DNA of 64,000 nucleotides from Trichomonas vaginalis G3 (Eukaryota; Parabasalia; Trichomonadida; Trichomonadidae). The position numbers and the translations under genes were made by a program. The stretch lies in assembly GCF_026262505.1 (NCBI RefSeq), contig NC_067208.1, positions 1 through 64,000 of the forward strand, given 5' to 3'. The notes beneath the pieces were generated by a model. The model was given only the letters and a program-made list of their open reading frames with translations, had not been told where the DNA came from and did no database searches. Positions 1-10,146 of this stretch are shown here, in pieces; positions within the stretch are counted from its first letter, which is position 1; each line of letters starts with the position of its first letter.

Positions 1-972
1 TATTTTCCCTATATCATTCGTAAATTTTCTTTCTATATTCTTCAAGATAAGATTCGGAAGTACCTTTGATTTGTTTAGCACAGATCAATCATACATCTGC
101 ATGCTTTGTTGCATAAACCTAAGTCTTGCATATGGCTATGTAAATCGAATATTCCAAACCAGTTATCATTGTAAAAGACCGTTTATCAATTAAAAAAGTT
201 CTTACATTACCAGTTTAAAACAAATTCTAATCATGCTCATACAAGATAGTTAGTTTTTGTAATTTTTGAAATTATTGTTAAGCAAAAGCAACTTTAAGAT
301 GGATTTCATATTAAAAAAGAGACTAACTCAAAGATTAATTGTGTTAATAGGGATAAAAACCTCAAACCAGAAATTTTGCAAATTACCTCAGACTTTTCAG
401 AGGATTGAGTTGCCACTCAATCCTCTGAAATAGTCTGTGGTAATTTTTAGTCTCTACACTATTTCAATATAAGCTCCATTTTTAAACAGTTTTTAAAAAT
501 CGAGCATTGAAAAGTGTGATGAGACATTCAAATTTCAAATTCAAGGTTTCGGATGTTACAATGAAGGAGTTAATTGCTTTTCATTCATATCATTAATATC
601 ATTTAAATACGAGTATAGAAGGAAAATTTTGAAATAAAAACTTCGGGATCATCAAGTTTTGAGAAGTATCACTTTTAATCCTCCTGAAGTTAGTTAGGGA
701 TATTTAATTATCATATGATTAGGAATCTTTTTAATAAAATTTTCCTTCATAATTAGATTCAATATTCTGAGCAATAGCATTTGAATGAATAAATTTAAAG
801 CTTTCAAAACTTTCCTTGATGATGAGCCAGCATACATTTTGCTCACTAATTAAAAATCACAAAACAGAAATGGCTTGCGATCGAACTATCCATTCAAGTT
901 CTCAATTTTTCATAAAAAAAATTTAATTAGCACATTGAAATGGAAATTCAATTAGTTAATTATCTTCGTTGA
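1..972. other. gene-poor AT-rich flank
   Basis: No convincing coding frame, tRNA or rRNA is visible on either strand. The only clear structure is the long hairpin at 381-445. The last ~100 bases precede the phosphatase start and contain no perfect trichomonad initiator; TTCAATTAG near 948 is the nearest resemblance. Confidence 0.6.
381..445. repeat. long near-perfect hairpin
   Basis: Two arms of about 30 nt flank a 4-nt loop (TGCC, 411-414). The inner stem CAGAGGATTGAGT / ACTCAATCCTCTG is perfect. The outer stem AATTACC-CAGACT pairs with AGTCTG-GGTAATT with one mismatch and one small length difference. Perfect inner pairing suggests a recent origin or selection. It could be a short foldback element or the stem of a small RNA; nothing in the sequence decides between these. 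Confidence 0.75.
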
Positions 973-2100
973 ATGACTTCCCTACGCGTGTTGAAATCCT
1001 TCATGCAGTTAATCGAAAACTACACAGAAGACAATACAGAAGTAATAGGCTATAAGGTCCCTGTTCCTCTCATCTCTCCTGAGATGGCTGAAGCACTAAT
1101 TAAAGAAACGATGACTGTTCTCCAAAATAAGCCAACTCTCGTCAGAATTGATGCACCATGCTATGTAGTTGGCGACATACATGGTAACCTATACGATTTG
1201 ATAAGAATTCTTTCTATGGCTAAAATGCCGCCAATGTCTAGATATGTTTTTCTTGGCGACTATGTCGATAGAGGACAGTTTTCTTATGAGATTGTCTTAT
1301 TACTCTTCGCTTTACAATGCCAATATCCTAACGATGTTGTACTTCTTCGCGGAAATCACGAATTTGCTGACGTTAATAGCGTTTATGGATTTTTCGATGA
1401 AATGTCTCAACTTGAAAATGGACAATATCTTTATGATCTTATGAATAAGGCCTTCGAATGGCTTCCTATTGCAGCAATTATTCAGAACAAAATTTTCTGT
1501 GTTCATGGTGGAATTTCACCAGATCTCAATGATATATCTCAAGTCGAAAAAATCGAACGCCCAATTAAAATTTGCGAAGATGAACTTTTAGCAGATTTGA
1601 TGTGGAGTGATCCAACAAGTGATACGAAGACTTACGCTCGTAGTACAAGAGGTCTCGGAATTTCATACGGAACTTCATTAGTTCACGATTATTTAAAGAA
1701 AAATAGTTTGACTTCAGTTCTTAGAGGCCACCAATGCGTTCAGAATGGAATCCAAAAGGCTCTTGATGGCCAAGTATATACAGTTTTCTCTTGCTCTAAT
1801 TATGCAGATGCTTTAGACAATAGATGCGGATTATTATTCTTAAATCAGACCTTAGAAATGCAATTCTTCTCATTACCTCCTCGTCCCCAGCTCGTGAGAG
1901 AGAGAACTTCATTTTATCCAGTCAATAAATCAACTATTTTCGAAAGCGAAAACACAGTTATTCCATTTTCAATAACTGCTAAGCAATTCGAAATAAAGAA
2001 GGCAATGCTTGCTGTTCCACTTCCAAAACTTCGCTCTAATTCTCAATGCGCGATGCCAAAGACAAATAGATTCGCTAGAAACCGTATGAAATATATATAG
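973..2100 (+). CDS. PP1/PP2A-type serine/threonine protein phosphatase
   Basis: A metal-dependent phosphatase of the PPP family that removes phosphate from Ser/Thr residues, presumably in the cytosol or nucleus. All core motifs are visible in order: GDIHGN (residues ~67-72), GDYVDRG (~95-101), RGNHE (~125-129), the HGG metal ligand (~177-179), then LRGHQ and the FSCSNY segment before the C-terminus. At 375 aa it is longer than a minimal PP1 catalytic subunit (~310-330 aa). The extra length is an N-terminal stretch of ~55 residues and a basic C-terminal tail of ~65 residues ending in RNRMKYI. The start is an ATG and there is no sign of an intron. Such genes are numerous in trichomonads, so the specific substrate or regulatory subunit cannot be inferred. 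Confidence 0.95.
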   Translation: MTSLRVLKSFMQLIENYTEDNTEVIGYKVPVPLISPEMAEALIKETMTVLQNKPTLVRIDAPCYVVGDIHGNLYDLIRILSMAKMPPMSRYVFLGDYVDRGQFSYEIVLLLFALQCQYPNDVVLLRGNHEFADVNSVYGFFDEMSQLENGQYLYDLMNKAFEWLPIAAIIQNKIFCVHGGISPDLNDISQVEKIERPIKICEDELLADLMWSDPTSDTKTYARSTRGLGISYGTSLVHDYLKKNSLTSVLRGHQCVQNGIQKALDGQVYTVFSCSNYADALDNRCGLLFLNQTLEMQFFSLPPRPQLVRERTSFYPVNKSTIFESENTVIPFSITAKQFEIKKAMLAVPLPKLRSNSQCAMPKTNRFARNRMKYI

Positions 2101-3308
2101 ATTGTATGTTTATTTTTCTATATGTGTTAAAATTTATATACATGTATTTAATTTTCAGATTTTTGATTCTTTCAATATTTTTTCAAGTTTGTCCATATTA
2201 CTCCATTAAATATTGCTTAGTTCTTATCATATTGCTCCTTTTTTACTTTAAAACAGCATAGTAATTGCTAAGGTTTGATATTTCATCTAGATTATTCTGT
2301 AAAATATTGTTTTTCGCCTTATATCTCATGTATTATCCTAATTTATATAAGAAAATTATCAGCAATGGAGTGATATTGCTGTAATATTTCCATACAGCTC
2401 AATTCATTATGAAAATGACACATTCTAGTATATCTACTGTTGAAAAGTAAGGTAATACTATTTGAAACAATCAAATTTTGTTGTGAGGCGAGCAAATCTG
2501 CATTGGCTATTCTTGAATACCTTAATCTTTTCAATTTCATAACTAATTTGACAATTTCAAATTTTGGAATGCACATTTATATTTTCAATATGCTATCTAT
2601 TGCTATGCATTCCACGTACACTCCTAGATAAAAAACCAAAGATCTTGAATCTCAATTTATACCATGCAATTACAAATTAACATGCATATTTGAATAGTTT
2701 AGCAATAATAATGCATTTCTATGGAATCAGTATCCGAAATAGATTTTTGCCGATGGAAAAAGTGCCATTGATTTTCATATTATCCAAATTTAGAAAACAG
2801 TAAAATATATATCTAGTTCCAATCGGACTTATATCCTACTATTTTTTTCGAAAAAAAGTTCAAATACGAAAAAATTTGACATTTTTTCTCGCAGTAATTT
2901 AGAATTTCTTTGTCAGGAGGAATACTTACATAATAATATGTTTAAAAACCTCGTTTTGCGAAAATTAATTATTTATTTATGGTATTTCTCTCAATTTCTC
3001 CGACCTCTCAACAGTCAGATTTCCAATTTTTCGAAAAATAATTATACAGTATAAGACCTCAACATTAAGCCATCGTTTTTCTATTGTAATTTTTCTGAAT
3101 CATTTGAGACTTTCAGAATCTTATTGAAATACTTTTTATTTTCAACATTGAAAATTTTGAATGAATTCGTTACACGTGAGACGTAATTTTACTTATAATA
3201 ACAAGTACAATTGATTTATCAAAAAATAATTCAAAATCGGATCATTTCAAAACTTAATTAATTTTTTCAAACAAAATCTGTTCGATATTTGATTTAAAAA
3301 GGTTTATA
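2101..3308. other. intergenic AT-rich DNA
   Basis: This stretch lies between the phosphatase stop and the remains of the MATE gene. Short open frames (such as those near 2343-2631) overlap on both strands, lack family features and have random-looking composition. No gene or RNA is supported. Confidence 0.6.
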
Positions 3309-3315
3309 TCACTTT
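3309..3315 (+). promoter_or_regulatory. initiator-like element before the MATE gene
   Basis: TCACTTT lies about 10 nt before the ATG at 3321 and fits the trichomonad initiator consensus TCA(C/T)(A/T), in which the A is the transcription start. Known from Trichomonas vaginalis; its use here is inference. Confidence 0.4.
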
Positions 3316-3320
3316 CAACA

Positions 3321-3473
3321 ATGACTGAAGTCCCCTCCTAGATCAACATACATCGGAGGTTCAATCAACGGTAGATACAGACTCAGAGCAATACAGACTT
3401 GGTGGCCGCTCACCATTAAAGACTCTTTTTGCTCTTCTTGCAGGCCCACTGCTTAGCCAGCTCACACAATCAA
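3321..3473 (+). pseudogene. MATE-family transporter, 5' part (split by transposon)
   Basis: This is the N-terminal piece of a multidrug and toxin extrusion (MATE) membrane transporter. The ATG at 3321 opens as MTEVP. After a frame change at about 3330 the protein continues as LLDQHTSEVQ and then YRLGGRSPLKTLFALLAGP, ending LLSQLTQ at 3472. A hydrophilic N-terminus followed by the first membrane helix is typical of the family. The reading phase at the break matches that of the second piece after 10234: TTQS-type codons continue as SIYGIVDSLWISK. The transposon therefore landed in an exon of a gene that was already, or later became, inactive. Confidence 0.8.
3465..3473 (+). repeat. target-site duplication, left copy
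   Basis: CACAATCAA, repeated exactly at 10234-10242 on the other side of the transposon. A 9-bp duplication is characteristic of Mutator-like elements (usually 8-11 bp). Confidence 0.85.
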
Positions 3474-3557
3474 GGGTCATTATTGATTTTGTAATTTAAT
3501 CGTCGTCGTTATCGATTTTGTAATTTAATCGTTATCGTCTTTTTCTAAACGTGCATT
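3474..3557 (+). repeat. left terminal inverted repeat of the MULE
   Basis: Matches the reverse complement of 10147-10233. It contains two tandem copies of a motif around ATCGATTTTGTAATTTAATCG and ends in CTTTTTCTAAACGTGCA. The outermost ~10 bases are less well matched than the rest; strong identity starts at about 3480. Confidence 0.85.
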
Positions 3558-4746
3558 TTTTGCTTTCGGAGCTATTGAACATACATTGGCCCTTACCAGC
3601 AATTGAAAACTATTTTTCATTATCAACAATTACATTACTCCGAGTTATTCATCAATCAATGAAAATCGATATATAGTCCATACTTCAATTTACAATATTG
3701 GCAAGTCCAATTTCACTTGGCATATTTAACTCATATAGAAAAACCAGTTGGAATCGGCAAAATTATCTTTAATTCCATACATAAGAAAAAAAAAATTATA
3801 AAGTTCTTCAATAATAGCAAACTAATAGTTTAAATAGATTTACAAGTATCGCCCATCTACTTTTGATATAATTCACATATTAAATGTAGAAAACTGGTTT
3901 AAAATAAATATTTCAAAAGTTCGAAAACGATTTATGAAAAAATAACGTGATGACATTTACTAAATTTGCTCTGTATTAAAGTATCGATGATAGAAAGAGC
4001 ATATTTTGTAAATATTTCAAAAATATTTAAAAGTCGGAGAAATTGTATTGTAATGTACTATAATTATGTTACAAATCCGATTCAATACTAATCCTTCGCT
4101 ATTGAAGTTGTTTTGAGAAGGATATTCTCTAAATTCTTGATAAATCTTTAAAATCTAGAGTAATCGTTTTGTAAACTTAACAAAACTAAAATGTATACCA
4201 ATAGATTGGCATTTTCTACGTTTTCAAAGTGAGAGAGTGTAAATTCTTTTTTTTATCCTATTAAGGTTTTTAAAAAATTTAATTAACTTAATTTATATGA
4301 TCTGAAATATATGACAAGTTAATATGGAGAATTCTTTCAACCCAATTTCAATTTATTGAATTTTCTATTCGAATTCAAAAATTTTCCCAAGAAGAAAAAA
4401 TAATTAGGAAATTTAATATGTTAATACATAAAATATTTTATTTATTCAAAGAATTCAATTTTCTATTGGATCAAAAAACTTGTGTTAAAGTTCGTATTTT
4501 AAGATAACTATACTTTTAGAAGCTGTTTTTATTTTTTTCACCGGGATTTTATTAATTTAATTCTTTCAAAATTTGAATCTTATTGTATATCACCGGACTA
4601 TGATCATAATAGAGTTGCAATCTCTAATTATAGCCACATTAGTACTCGTGGGTCGATATATCATGGGAGATACAAAATTATTTGAATTTTCTTTTATTTT
4701 TTTAAAAAATATTAAAAAAAGTAAATAAATAACTAACAACACAGCA
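3558..4746. other. non-coding left subterminal region of the MULE
   Basis: About 1.2 kb of AT-rich DNA between the left terminal repeat and the transposase stop codon. No coding frame or RNA gene is seen. It presumably holds the transposase 3' end. Confidence 0.5.
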
Positions 4747-5946
4747 TCACTTTTCGTAAAATGCTTTAATCCTAGTCCTTTTTCCCCTTAATTTTTCAAT
4801 CTCTCCCAGGTTGAAATTTATTCCGGGAATTTTTAAAGATGCTTGGTCAACATAAAATTTCATTAAATCTTCCACAGGAGTCATAAACTCTGAACATTTG
4901 AAGCGAGCATGAACTGCATCATTCAAATTTTTAAGAAGATTTTTGTTCGAAAAGTGATTCAATACGGCGATTACATGAATACAAGGTAATCCGTATAATT
5001 CGATGTGCTTACATGTGCATGAATATTGTGAATCTGACATAATTTTTACGCAATATGTATAGCGACCAAAAGTTGCATAATATAATTCTTGAATTGGATC
5101 ATATAATACCGAGCTAAACATATCTGAATGTTTCAAAGTTTCATTTAGATTTTTGATAATATTATCTGATTTAAAATCACCTGTTAAAACATTTTTAACA
5201 AGATTGAATTCATGTTCAATGAGACGGATAATTAGTTCGGCGGGTTCATATGTATCCCATTTATCTTTAATTTCGGCATTAAGGGATTCAATAAGAGATG
5301 TTGTGAGTATGCCAGCGGTGTAGTCAGCGAATCCTTCAAATGGGTTAATACTATCTAAGTACTTAAAGAGATCCTGATTATTTTCGCGGTTTGGATATTC
5401 CTCTTGTAAACGAGTTTCTAACTTTTTAATCAAGTCAATTCGTTTTTGAGGATGGTCTGCGTAAGCGACTTCAACAATTTCGGAATAGACATTGATGTAT
5501 TCCCTTTTTGTTGCAAAATGACGTAAGCAAAATTTATGATCGCAAGAAAAGCCTGATTCTCTAACAGCAGCTATAATTGCCGGACCTTGATCGGAATAAA
5601 TATTCTTGAATCTGCTTGGTGGAATAAAAGATTTCAATTTAGTGAGCATATCCTTAATTGTTATCGTATTTTCACTAACAGACCATGCAAATGCAATAGG
5701 GATAAGTCTATTATTTGGTGCAGGTGTACCAATAATGAGTAAGTTTCCTTTTTTAATACAAAATAAAAACGTTCCATCAATTTGAATTATTCCGCAAAAA
5801 GCTTGTGTTTGCATGTAAAAATGAGTTATTGGAGGAATTACAATAAATGAATAAATTTGAAAGTCTTTTGAATTTTCAGGTAATTCATCACCTTTCTTAA
5901 ATGTATGCAATTCAATTTCATTGTTAACTTCTTTAACTAAAATCAT
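4747..5946 (-). CDS. MULE transposase, catalytic and SWIM part
   Basis: Catalytic portion of a Mutator-family transposase, which cuts and joins the element's ends. The DDE core shows IDGTF with the first Asp (residue ~37), YSDQGPAI with the second Asp (~118), and the C-x2-H motif CLRHF (~140) typical of the MULE domain. The helical TTSLIESLNAEIK segment (~215-228) follows. A SWIM zinc finger, CTCKHIELYGLPCIHV (CxC...CxH), lies at ~313-328. The ATG at 5946 is probably internal. The frame is open further upstream (…SIINKIEQGFCE-M), and the codons before it continue the protein read in 5973-6608. Together they give about 610 aa, the usual MULE transposase length. Confidence 0.9.
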   Translation of the reverse strand: MILVKEVNNEIELHTFKKGDELPENSKDFQIYSFIVIPPITHFYMQTQAFCGIIQIDGTFLFCIKKGNLLIIGTPAPNNRLIPIAFAWSVSENTITIKDMLTKLKSFIPPSRFKNIYSDQGPAIIAAVRESGFSCDHKFCLRHFATKREYINVYSEIVEVAYADHPQKRIDLIKKLETRLQEEYPNRENNQDLFKYLDSINPFEGFADYTAGILTTSLIESLNAEIKDKWDTYEPAELIIRLIEHEFNLVKNVLTGDFKSDNIIKNLNETLKHSDMFSSVLYDPIQELYYATFGRYTYCVKIMSDSQYSCTCKHIELYGLPCIHVIAVLNHFSNKNLLKNLNDAVHARFKCSEFMTPVEDLMKFYVDQASLKIPGINFNLGEIEKLRGKRTRIKAFYEK

Positions 5947-5972
5947 TTCGCAGAATCCTTGTTCGATTTTGT

Positions 5973-6608
5973 TTATGATTGAAAAAATTGTTGAGAAATA
6001 ATTGTAAGATTGAATTCTATCCCCTTTGTGGTTCCTTTAAGTTTATTTACTATATTATGGAACATCGTATAAGTTGCATTGGGAATATTCAATTCTTTTG
6101 CAAAAATTTCTTTGCATTGAGGAACATTATCAGAATTTGCTAATTCATAGACTTTTTTTCCTGCTTGCAACTTAAGAATTTTTGGTATATTGTTACTCGG
6201 CTTGCATTGCTTTGCTCTATGCTCGTGTTTAATTACTGGAATGAAGAAAAGTTGACCATTTTCATGAGTCTTTACAAGCTCCATGCAAAATTGGCAGTTA
6301 GGACAACGAAACTTTTTTCCTTGCTCAAAATTTAATGGATAAAAAGAATTATATGAATCTTTTGCAATAAATATAGCAGCTTCTGTAGGATCTGTAAATT
6401 TTAATTTGCTATATCTTTCCTTGAGAATTGGAATTGGGGAATTTTCAGGTATTTCCATTCTATATTTCAATTTTTTACGGGAATTCAATTCATTTTGAAT
6501 TAAATCCAGCATATCAGCTCCATCTCCTTTTTCTTCATCAACAATAGCTTGGATGGATACTGATATAGTTTGATTCTCTTCCACTATTGTCGGTTCGCTT
6601 TCCGACAT
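5973..6608 (-). CDS. MULE transposase, N-terminal DNA-binding part
   Basis: A 211-codon frame starting with ATG and an acidic leader. It then has a zinc-ligand cluster FRCPNCQFCMELV…HEHRAKQC (residues ~103-139), placed like the FAR1/WRKY-type DNA-binding domains at the front of MULE transposases. It runs off in GIEFNLTIISQQFF at a run of six A/T bases (5982-5987), after which the next frame continues as SIINKIEQGF and into the catalytic half. One base gained or lost in this homopolymer explains the split. The frame begins opposite the chromodomain gene, with 224 bp between the two starts. Confidence 0.75.
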   Translation of the reverse strand: MSESEPTIVEENQTISVSIQAIVDEEKGDGADMLDLIQNELNSRKKLKYRMEIPENSPIPILKERYSKLKFTDPTEAAIFIAKDSYNSFYPLNFEQGKKFRCPNCQFCMELVKTHENGQLFFIPVIKHEHRAKQCKPSNNIPKILKLQAGKKVYELANSDNVPQCKEIFAKELNIPNATYTMFHNIVNKLKGTTKGIEFNLTIISQQFFQS

Positions 6609-6832
6609 GAGATAAAATTGAAGGTTTAACGTACTTTTGATACTCTGAGTTAAAAAAAGATTTTCTTAACATAATTTGATTTATTGGTCCTTAAAAAATT
6701 CTGATTCAAAATTGAATTGAATCGAACGAGTTTTCCTTTTGAGTCATTTCAAATATTCATGAGAAAGAAAAAAATTCTAGCAATTTCAAATATTTTTGAT
6801 TTGATTGAATTCAAAAGTGTCACAAATATTCA
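6609..6832. promoter_or_regulatory. shared divergent promoter region in the MULE
   Basis: A 224-bp AT-rich spacer between the divergent starts of the transposase (6608, minus) and the chromodomain protein (6833, plus). On the plus strand TCACA at 6820-6824 lies 13 nt before the ATG and fits the trichomonad initiator. On the minus strand a weaker TTCAATTTT lies near the transposase ATG. Shared control of the two genes is inferred from layout only. Confidence 0.4.
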
Positions 6833-7189
6833 ATGAGAAAGAGAAAAGAGATCGAATATGTTGTTTCTGAGCGAATAGTCAAGCAATATTTCGTTAAGTA
6901 CAAAGATCAGCATCCGGAAAAAAATAAATGGGTATATCAAAATGAGATTCCGCAAGAAATATTTGAAAAATATCTAGAAACGAAGAAAACAGAAAATATT
7001 GATGAAATGTTACGCTGTACTCGAATTGTTCATGTTGTTGATCAAGATAAAAAAGAATTTTATCTTGAATTTTCAAAAAAAAATCAAATTCATCACATAT
7101 TAAACAAGAATCTAGATGAAGAACATCAAAAGGCTTATATAGATTATCTTGAAAGTTTACTCAAACTTGAAATAAAAAATAAAAATTAA
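6833..7189 (+). CDS. HP1-like small chromodomain protein (transposon cargo)
   Basis: A basic 118-aa protein. Residues ~7-52 align by eye with a chromodomain: IEYVVSERIVKQYFVKYKDQ matches the EYVVEKIL…YLVKWKG pattern, and NKWVYQNEIPQEIFEKYLE matches the NTWEP-x-NL…LI-x-F-E end. Candidate cage aromatics are the Tyr of EYVV and the Tyr of VKYK. Residues ~62-112 (RIVHVVDQDKKEFYLEFSKK … AYIDYLESLL) follow the chromoshadow pattern KIIGATDSSGELMFLMKWK … VISFYEERL. A chromo plus chromoshadow order is the layout of HP1, which binds methylated histone H3 and dimerises. The gene is inside the MULE, divergent from the transposase and 1 bp tail-to-tail with the next gene. The assignment rests on visual alignment; the shadow half is the less certain part. 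Confidence 0.6.
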   Translation: MRKRKEIEYVVSERIVKQYFVKYKDQHPEKNKWVYQNEIPQEIFEKYLETKKTENIDEMLRCTRIVHVVDQDKKEFYLEFSKKNQIHHILNKNLDEEHQKAYIDYLESLLKLEIKNKN

Positions 7190-7190
7190 A

Positions 7191-8350
7191 TTAAATTAAA
7201 TTAACCTTCGTTAGGATATCGTTGCAAATAAAGATCTGTTTCTCAGAAAGATCCTGATTTTCTGATAAATATTCTGTTGTAACTTCTACAAGGTTTAAGA
7301 TATGAAAAACATTTTTGAATATTTCATCGCTATCAAATCTGCGGAAACATCTGGAATATAATTTCAAATATTTGTGAAGATTTGAATTCTCAATTGCATA
7401 ATTAATTAAAAATTCATGTGAATTTAAAAAATCGGTAGATAAATTTGCATGGGTATAAGAGGAAGTACACAATAATACCCCTGAACTACATACTCTGTAA
7501 ATGAATAGTGAGGAGAAAGACTTCGCAGAATTTCAAGTGTTTTTATGAATTCTAAAGCCATCTCAGATGTTATATCGACTGCTTTATAAAATAAAACTAT
7601 AAATTTGAGAAGATAAACAAAATCTTCGTTATTTATAATTGAATTCACGTCATTAAAAAAGTTGAAATAATTTGATATTAGTATATCCGAACATGGAAGA
7701 GCAGTTGCATATCCTGGGTAATATTTTAATAATTTTGTAAAGAAATTTGCAATTGCATAAGTTGAATATTGATTTTCGTACTCAATAATACTAGAAAAAA
7801 TTTCTTTCTTGAGTAAAACTGCGTTTTGGAAGAATTCAACGTCAAGAATATTGTTTTTAATCAAAGCAATAAATGTATCGATGATATAGAGAGAATTGTC
7901 ACTGCTGCTTATGAAACGTAATATCTCATCATATTGATCGGAAAATGTTGATAAATAAAGGTATTGTATGTTATCTAAAGCTTTAAAATGAATTAATTTT
8001 AATGAAAAAATGAAAAAAATCTGGTTAATATAATGCGATAAATATTCGAATAAATTTTCCAGTAGTATCAAATCTATTTGAAAGATATTCGAAGAAGTGA
8101 TATTTTGAATTGTGAATTTTAATATTGTTTCATTTTGTGTAGATTGCTCGATAATGAAATGTATCAAAAGATTCATTGAATATGAGTCAATGGAAAAGCT
8201 TAAATCCTTAGGGATATCCAAAATAAATCTTAATAAAGAAGATTCGTCTTGAAAATTAGCTTCCGAAAGTTCTATTTCAGTCGGAGCTGGAAGATTCCGA
8301 TCATTTATGAATCTCGAAACGACAGAAAATTTGTATTGTTTATATTTCAT
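7191..8350 (-). pseudogene. helical armadillo-like protein, apparently frameshifted (transposon cargo)
   Basis: The gene starts at an ATG at 8350; TCATTT, an initiator-like motif, lies about 8-13 nt upstream. It runs 308 codons to 7424 in one frame. A second frame, open from about 7472 down to 7191, continues with the same kind of protein (FLNSHEFLINYAIENSN, IFKNVFHILNLVEVTTEYL). The switch lies between about 7430 and 7490. The protein is nearly all leucine/isoleucine-rich helices with YxxL/FFxxLLKYY-type repeats and no catalytic motif. This resembles the large armadillo/HEAT-like families of trichomonads. No function can be assigned. It may be a host gene captured by the element. A sequencing indel is as likely as true decay. 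Confidence 0.55.
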
Positions 8351-9317
8351 TATTCGAAATGATAAACTTCAAAATCTAAAATTTATTTTTTTACAATATA
8401 TTTCATCCTATTGTCAAGGCTAAATTTTTCACCGGAAGTGTATCAAAAATTGATAAGATTTACGGTGATCTAATTATGACAATTCAATGCATCTCGTGAT
8501 ATAACGCAGATATAAACACAACTGATATTGCATAACTAATAATTGAGTCAAATAACTAAATTATGTGTTATATTTTACACATATTTCTTCAATTTTGTAA
8601 TAAATGGATGTTTAACACTAATTTTTTAAGGACTTCGACTTTAGCATCACATAAATATGTTATTTTCTATATTAAAACGTAATTTTGGTGGTCTTAGAAT
8701 AGAAAAATATGCAATATTCGTGGAGATAATGAGGGTTCTTAAACATGTTCTTAAAAATAAATAAAATAATACAAATCTTTATTCAATCTTTTGATATTGT
8801 TGGTCCTCTCTTTGTGAAAATACTTAACTTCAAAGAGTATTATGTTTTACCTAGTGAGGACCTTAAGTTTGCAAAAACATAATAAAAGTAAAATAAAAAA
8901 GATCGGATTTATCACAAAACTTTGAGTATTATAGGATTTAATATATTTTCTTAGTAGATTATATGATTTAGTTTCTTAAAATCTAAAGTATTTCTTGAGG
9001 AAAATATAAATTGAAATTCAAAAAGTAAAAAAAATGTAAACAAATCAAATTTTAAATGGACCAAATGTTGATTTTTCATTCGTTTTCTCATTATCGAAAA
9101 AAATTTGGAAAGCTAAGAAGTCAATAACAAGTTATATAATACAAAAAACCCACATCGGATATGTTTTCATCAAATAGTCTCCTAGATTTGTTATGAAATT
9201 AAAATATCATGATATTTTAAGGGCTTTTGATTTCAATATTAGAATTATTCAGTTATGTCGTGCTAATATCAATTGCTTTATACAATTAATCGTTTACAAG
9301 CTGCAAAATCGAACAAT
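8351..9317. other. non-coding interior of the MULE
   Basis: AT-rich DNA upstream of the helical gene. GGTCCTC at about 8803 and GAGGACC at about 8856 are inverted partners about 60 bp apart, a weak imperfect foldback. No gene is seen. Confidence 0.5.
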
Positions 9318-9746
9318 AATTTGACTTTGTAAAAAAAGTGCGTCATTTTTATTCGTTATACTTACAAAATGTAAACATTACGAGAAACATTTACATTTGT
9401 AAATGTAACAAGTAAAGTTGTATCGCATTTGACTTTGTAAAAAAAGTGCGTCATTTTTATTCGTTATACTTACAAAATGTAAACATTACGAGAAACATTT
9501 ACATTTGTAAATGTAACAAGTAAAGTTGTATCGCATAATTTGACTTTGTAAAAAAAGTGCGTCATTTTTATTCGTTATACTTACAAAATGTAAACATTAC
9601 GAGAAACATTTACATTTGTAAATGTAACAAGTAAAGTTGTATCGCATAATTTGACTTTGTAAAAAAAGTGCGTCATTTTTATTCGTTATACTTACAAAAT
9701 GTAAACATTACGAGAAACATTTACATTTGTAAATGTAACAAGTAAA
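9318..9746 (+). repeat. four tandem 108-111-bp repeats inside the MULE
   Basis: Copies start at about 9318, 9426, 9537 and 9648; the first interval is 108 bp and the other two are 111 bp. Each copy begins at TTTGACTTTGTAAAAAAAG and contains the foldback ACATTTAC-ATTT-GTAAATGT. The last copy stops after GTAACAAGTAAA. Copies are almost identical, so the expansion is recent. The block lies about 480 bp inside the right end, where many transposons carry transposase-binding repeats; that role is inference. Confidence 0.9.
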
Positions 9747-10146
9747 TACATCAGATTTAAATTGTAAATGTAGTTTATCTCTCTCATCTCCTTTTTAAAA
9801 GGTATTACATACATACGAACGCATGGGTCACTCAATAATTAGCGTGATAATAATTGAGGATAGACTGTAATCGTAATTTTATTTTTGGACTTATATTTCG
9901 ACATTTTGAAGTCGCTTGAAAGTCTTGCAAATGATTAAATTTGGAAAATTTGACCTAAGTCTGCATTATTTTGATGACTTAAACAATTCTATAAATCTTT
10001 TCCTAAAAATTTAAAAAATATAATTTCAATTTCCCTAAATTTATGTAATTCATATATCACCAAAATATTTGGACTGCATTTCGTTTGTCTGCACCTAATT
10101 AAAGTCTAAATACCAATTAATTTTGGAGTTGCATTGCTTTTAATGT
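9747..10146. other. right subterminal MULE DNA
   Basis: About 400 bp of AT-rich DNA between the tandem repeats and the right terminal repeat. No coding or RNA feature is seen. Confidence 0.5.
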
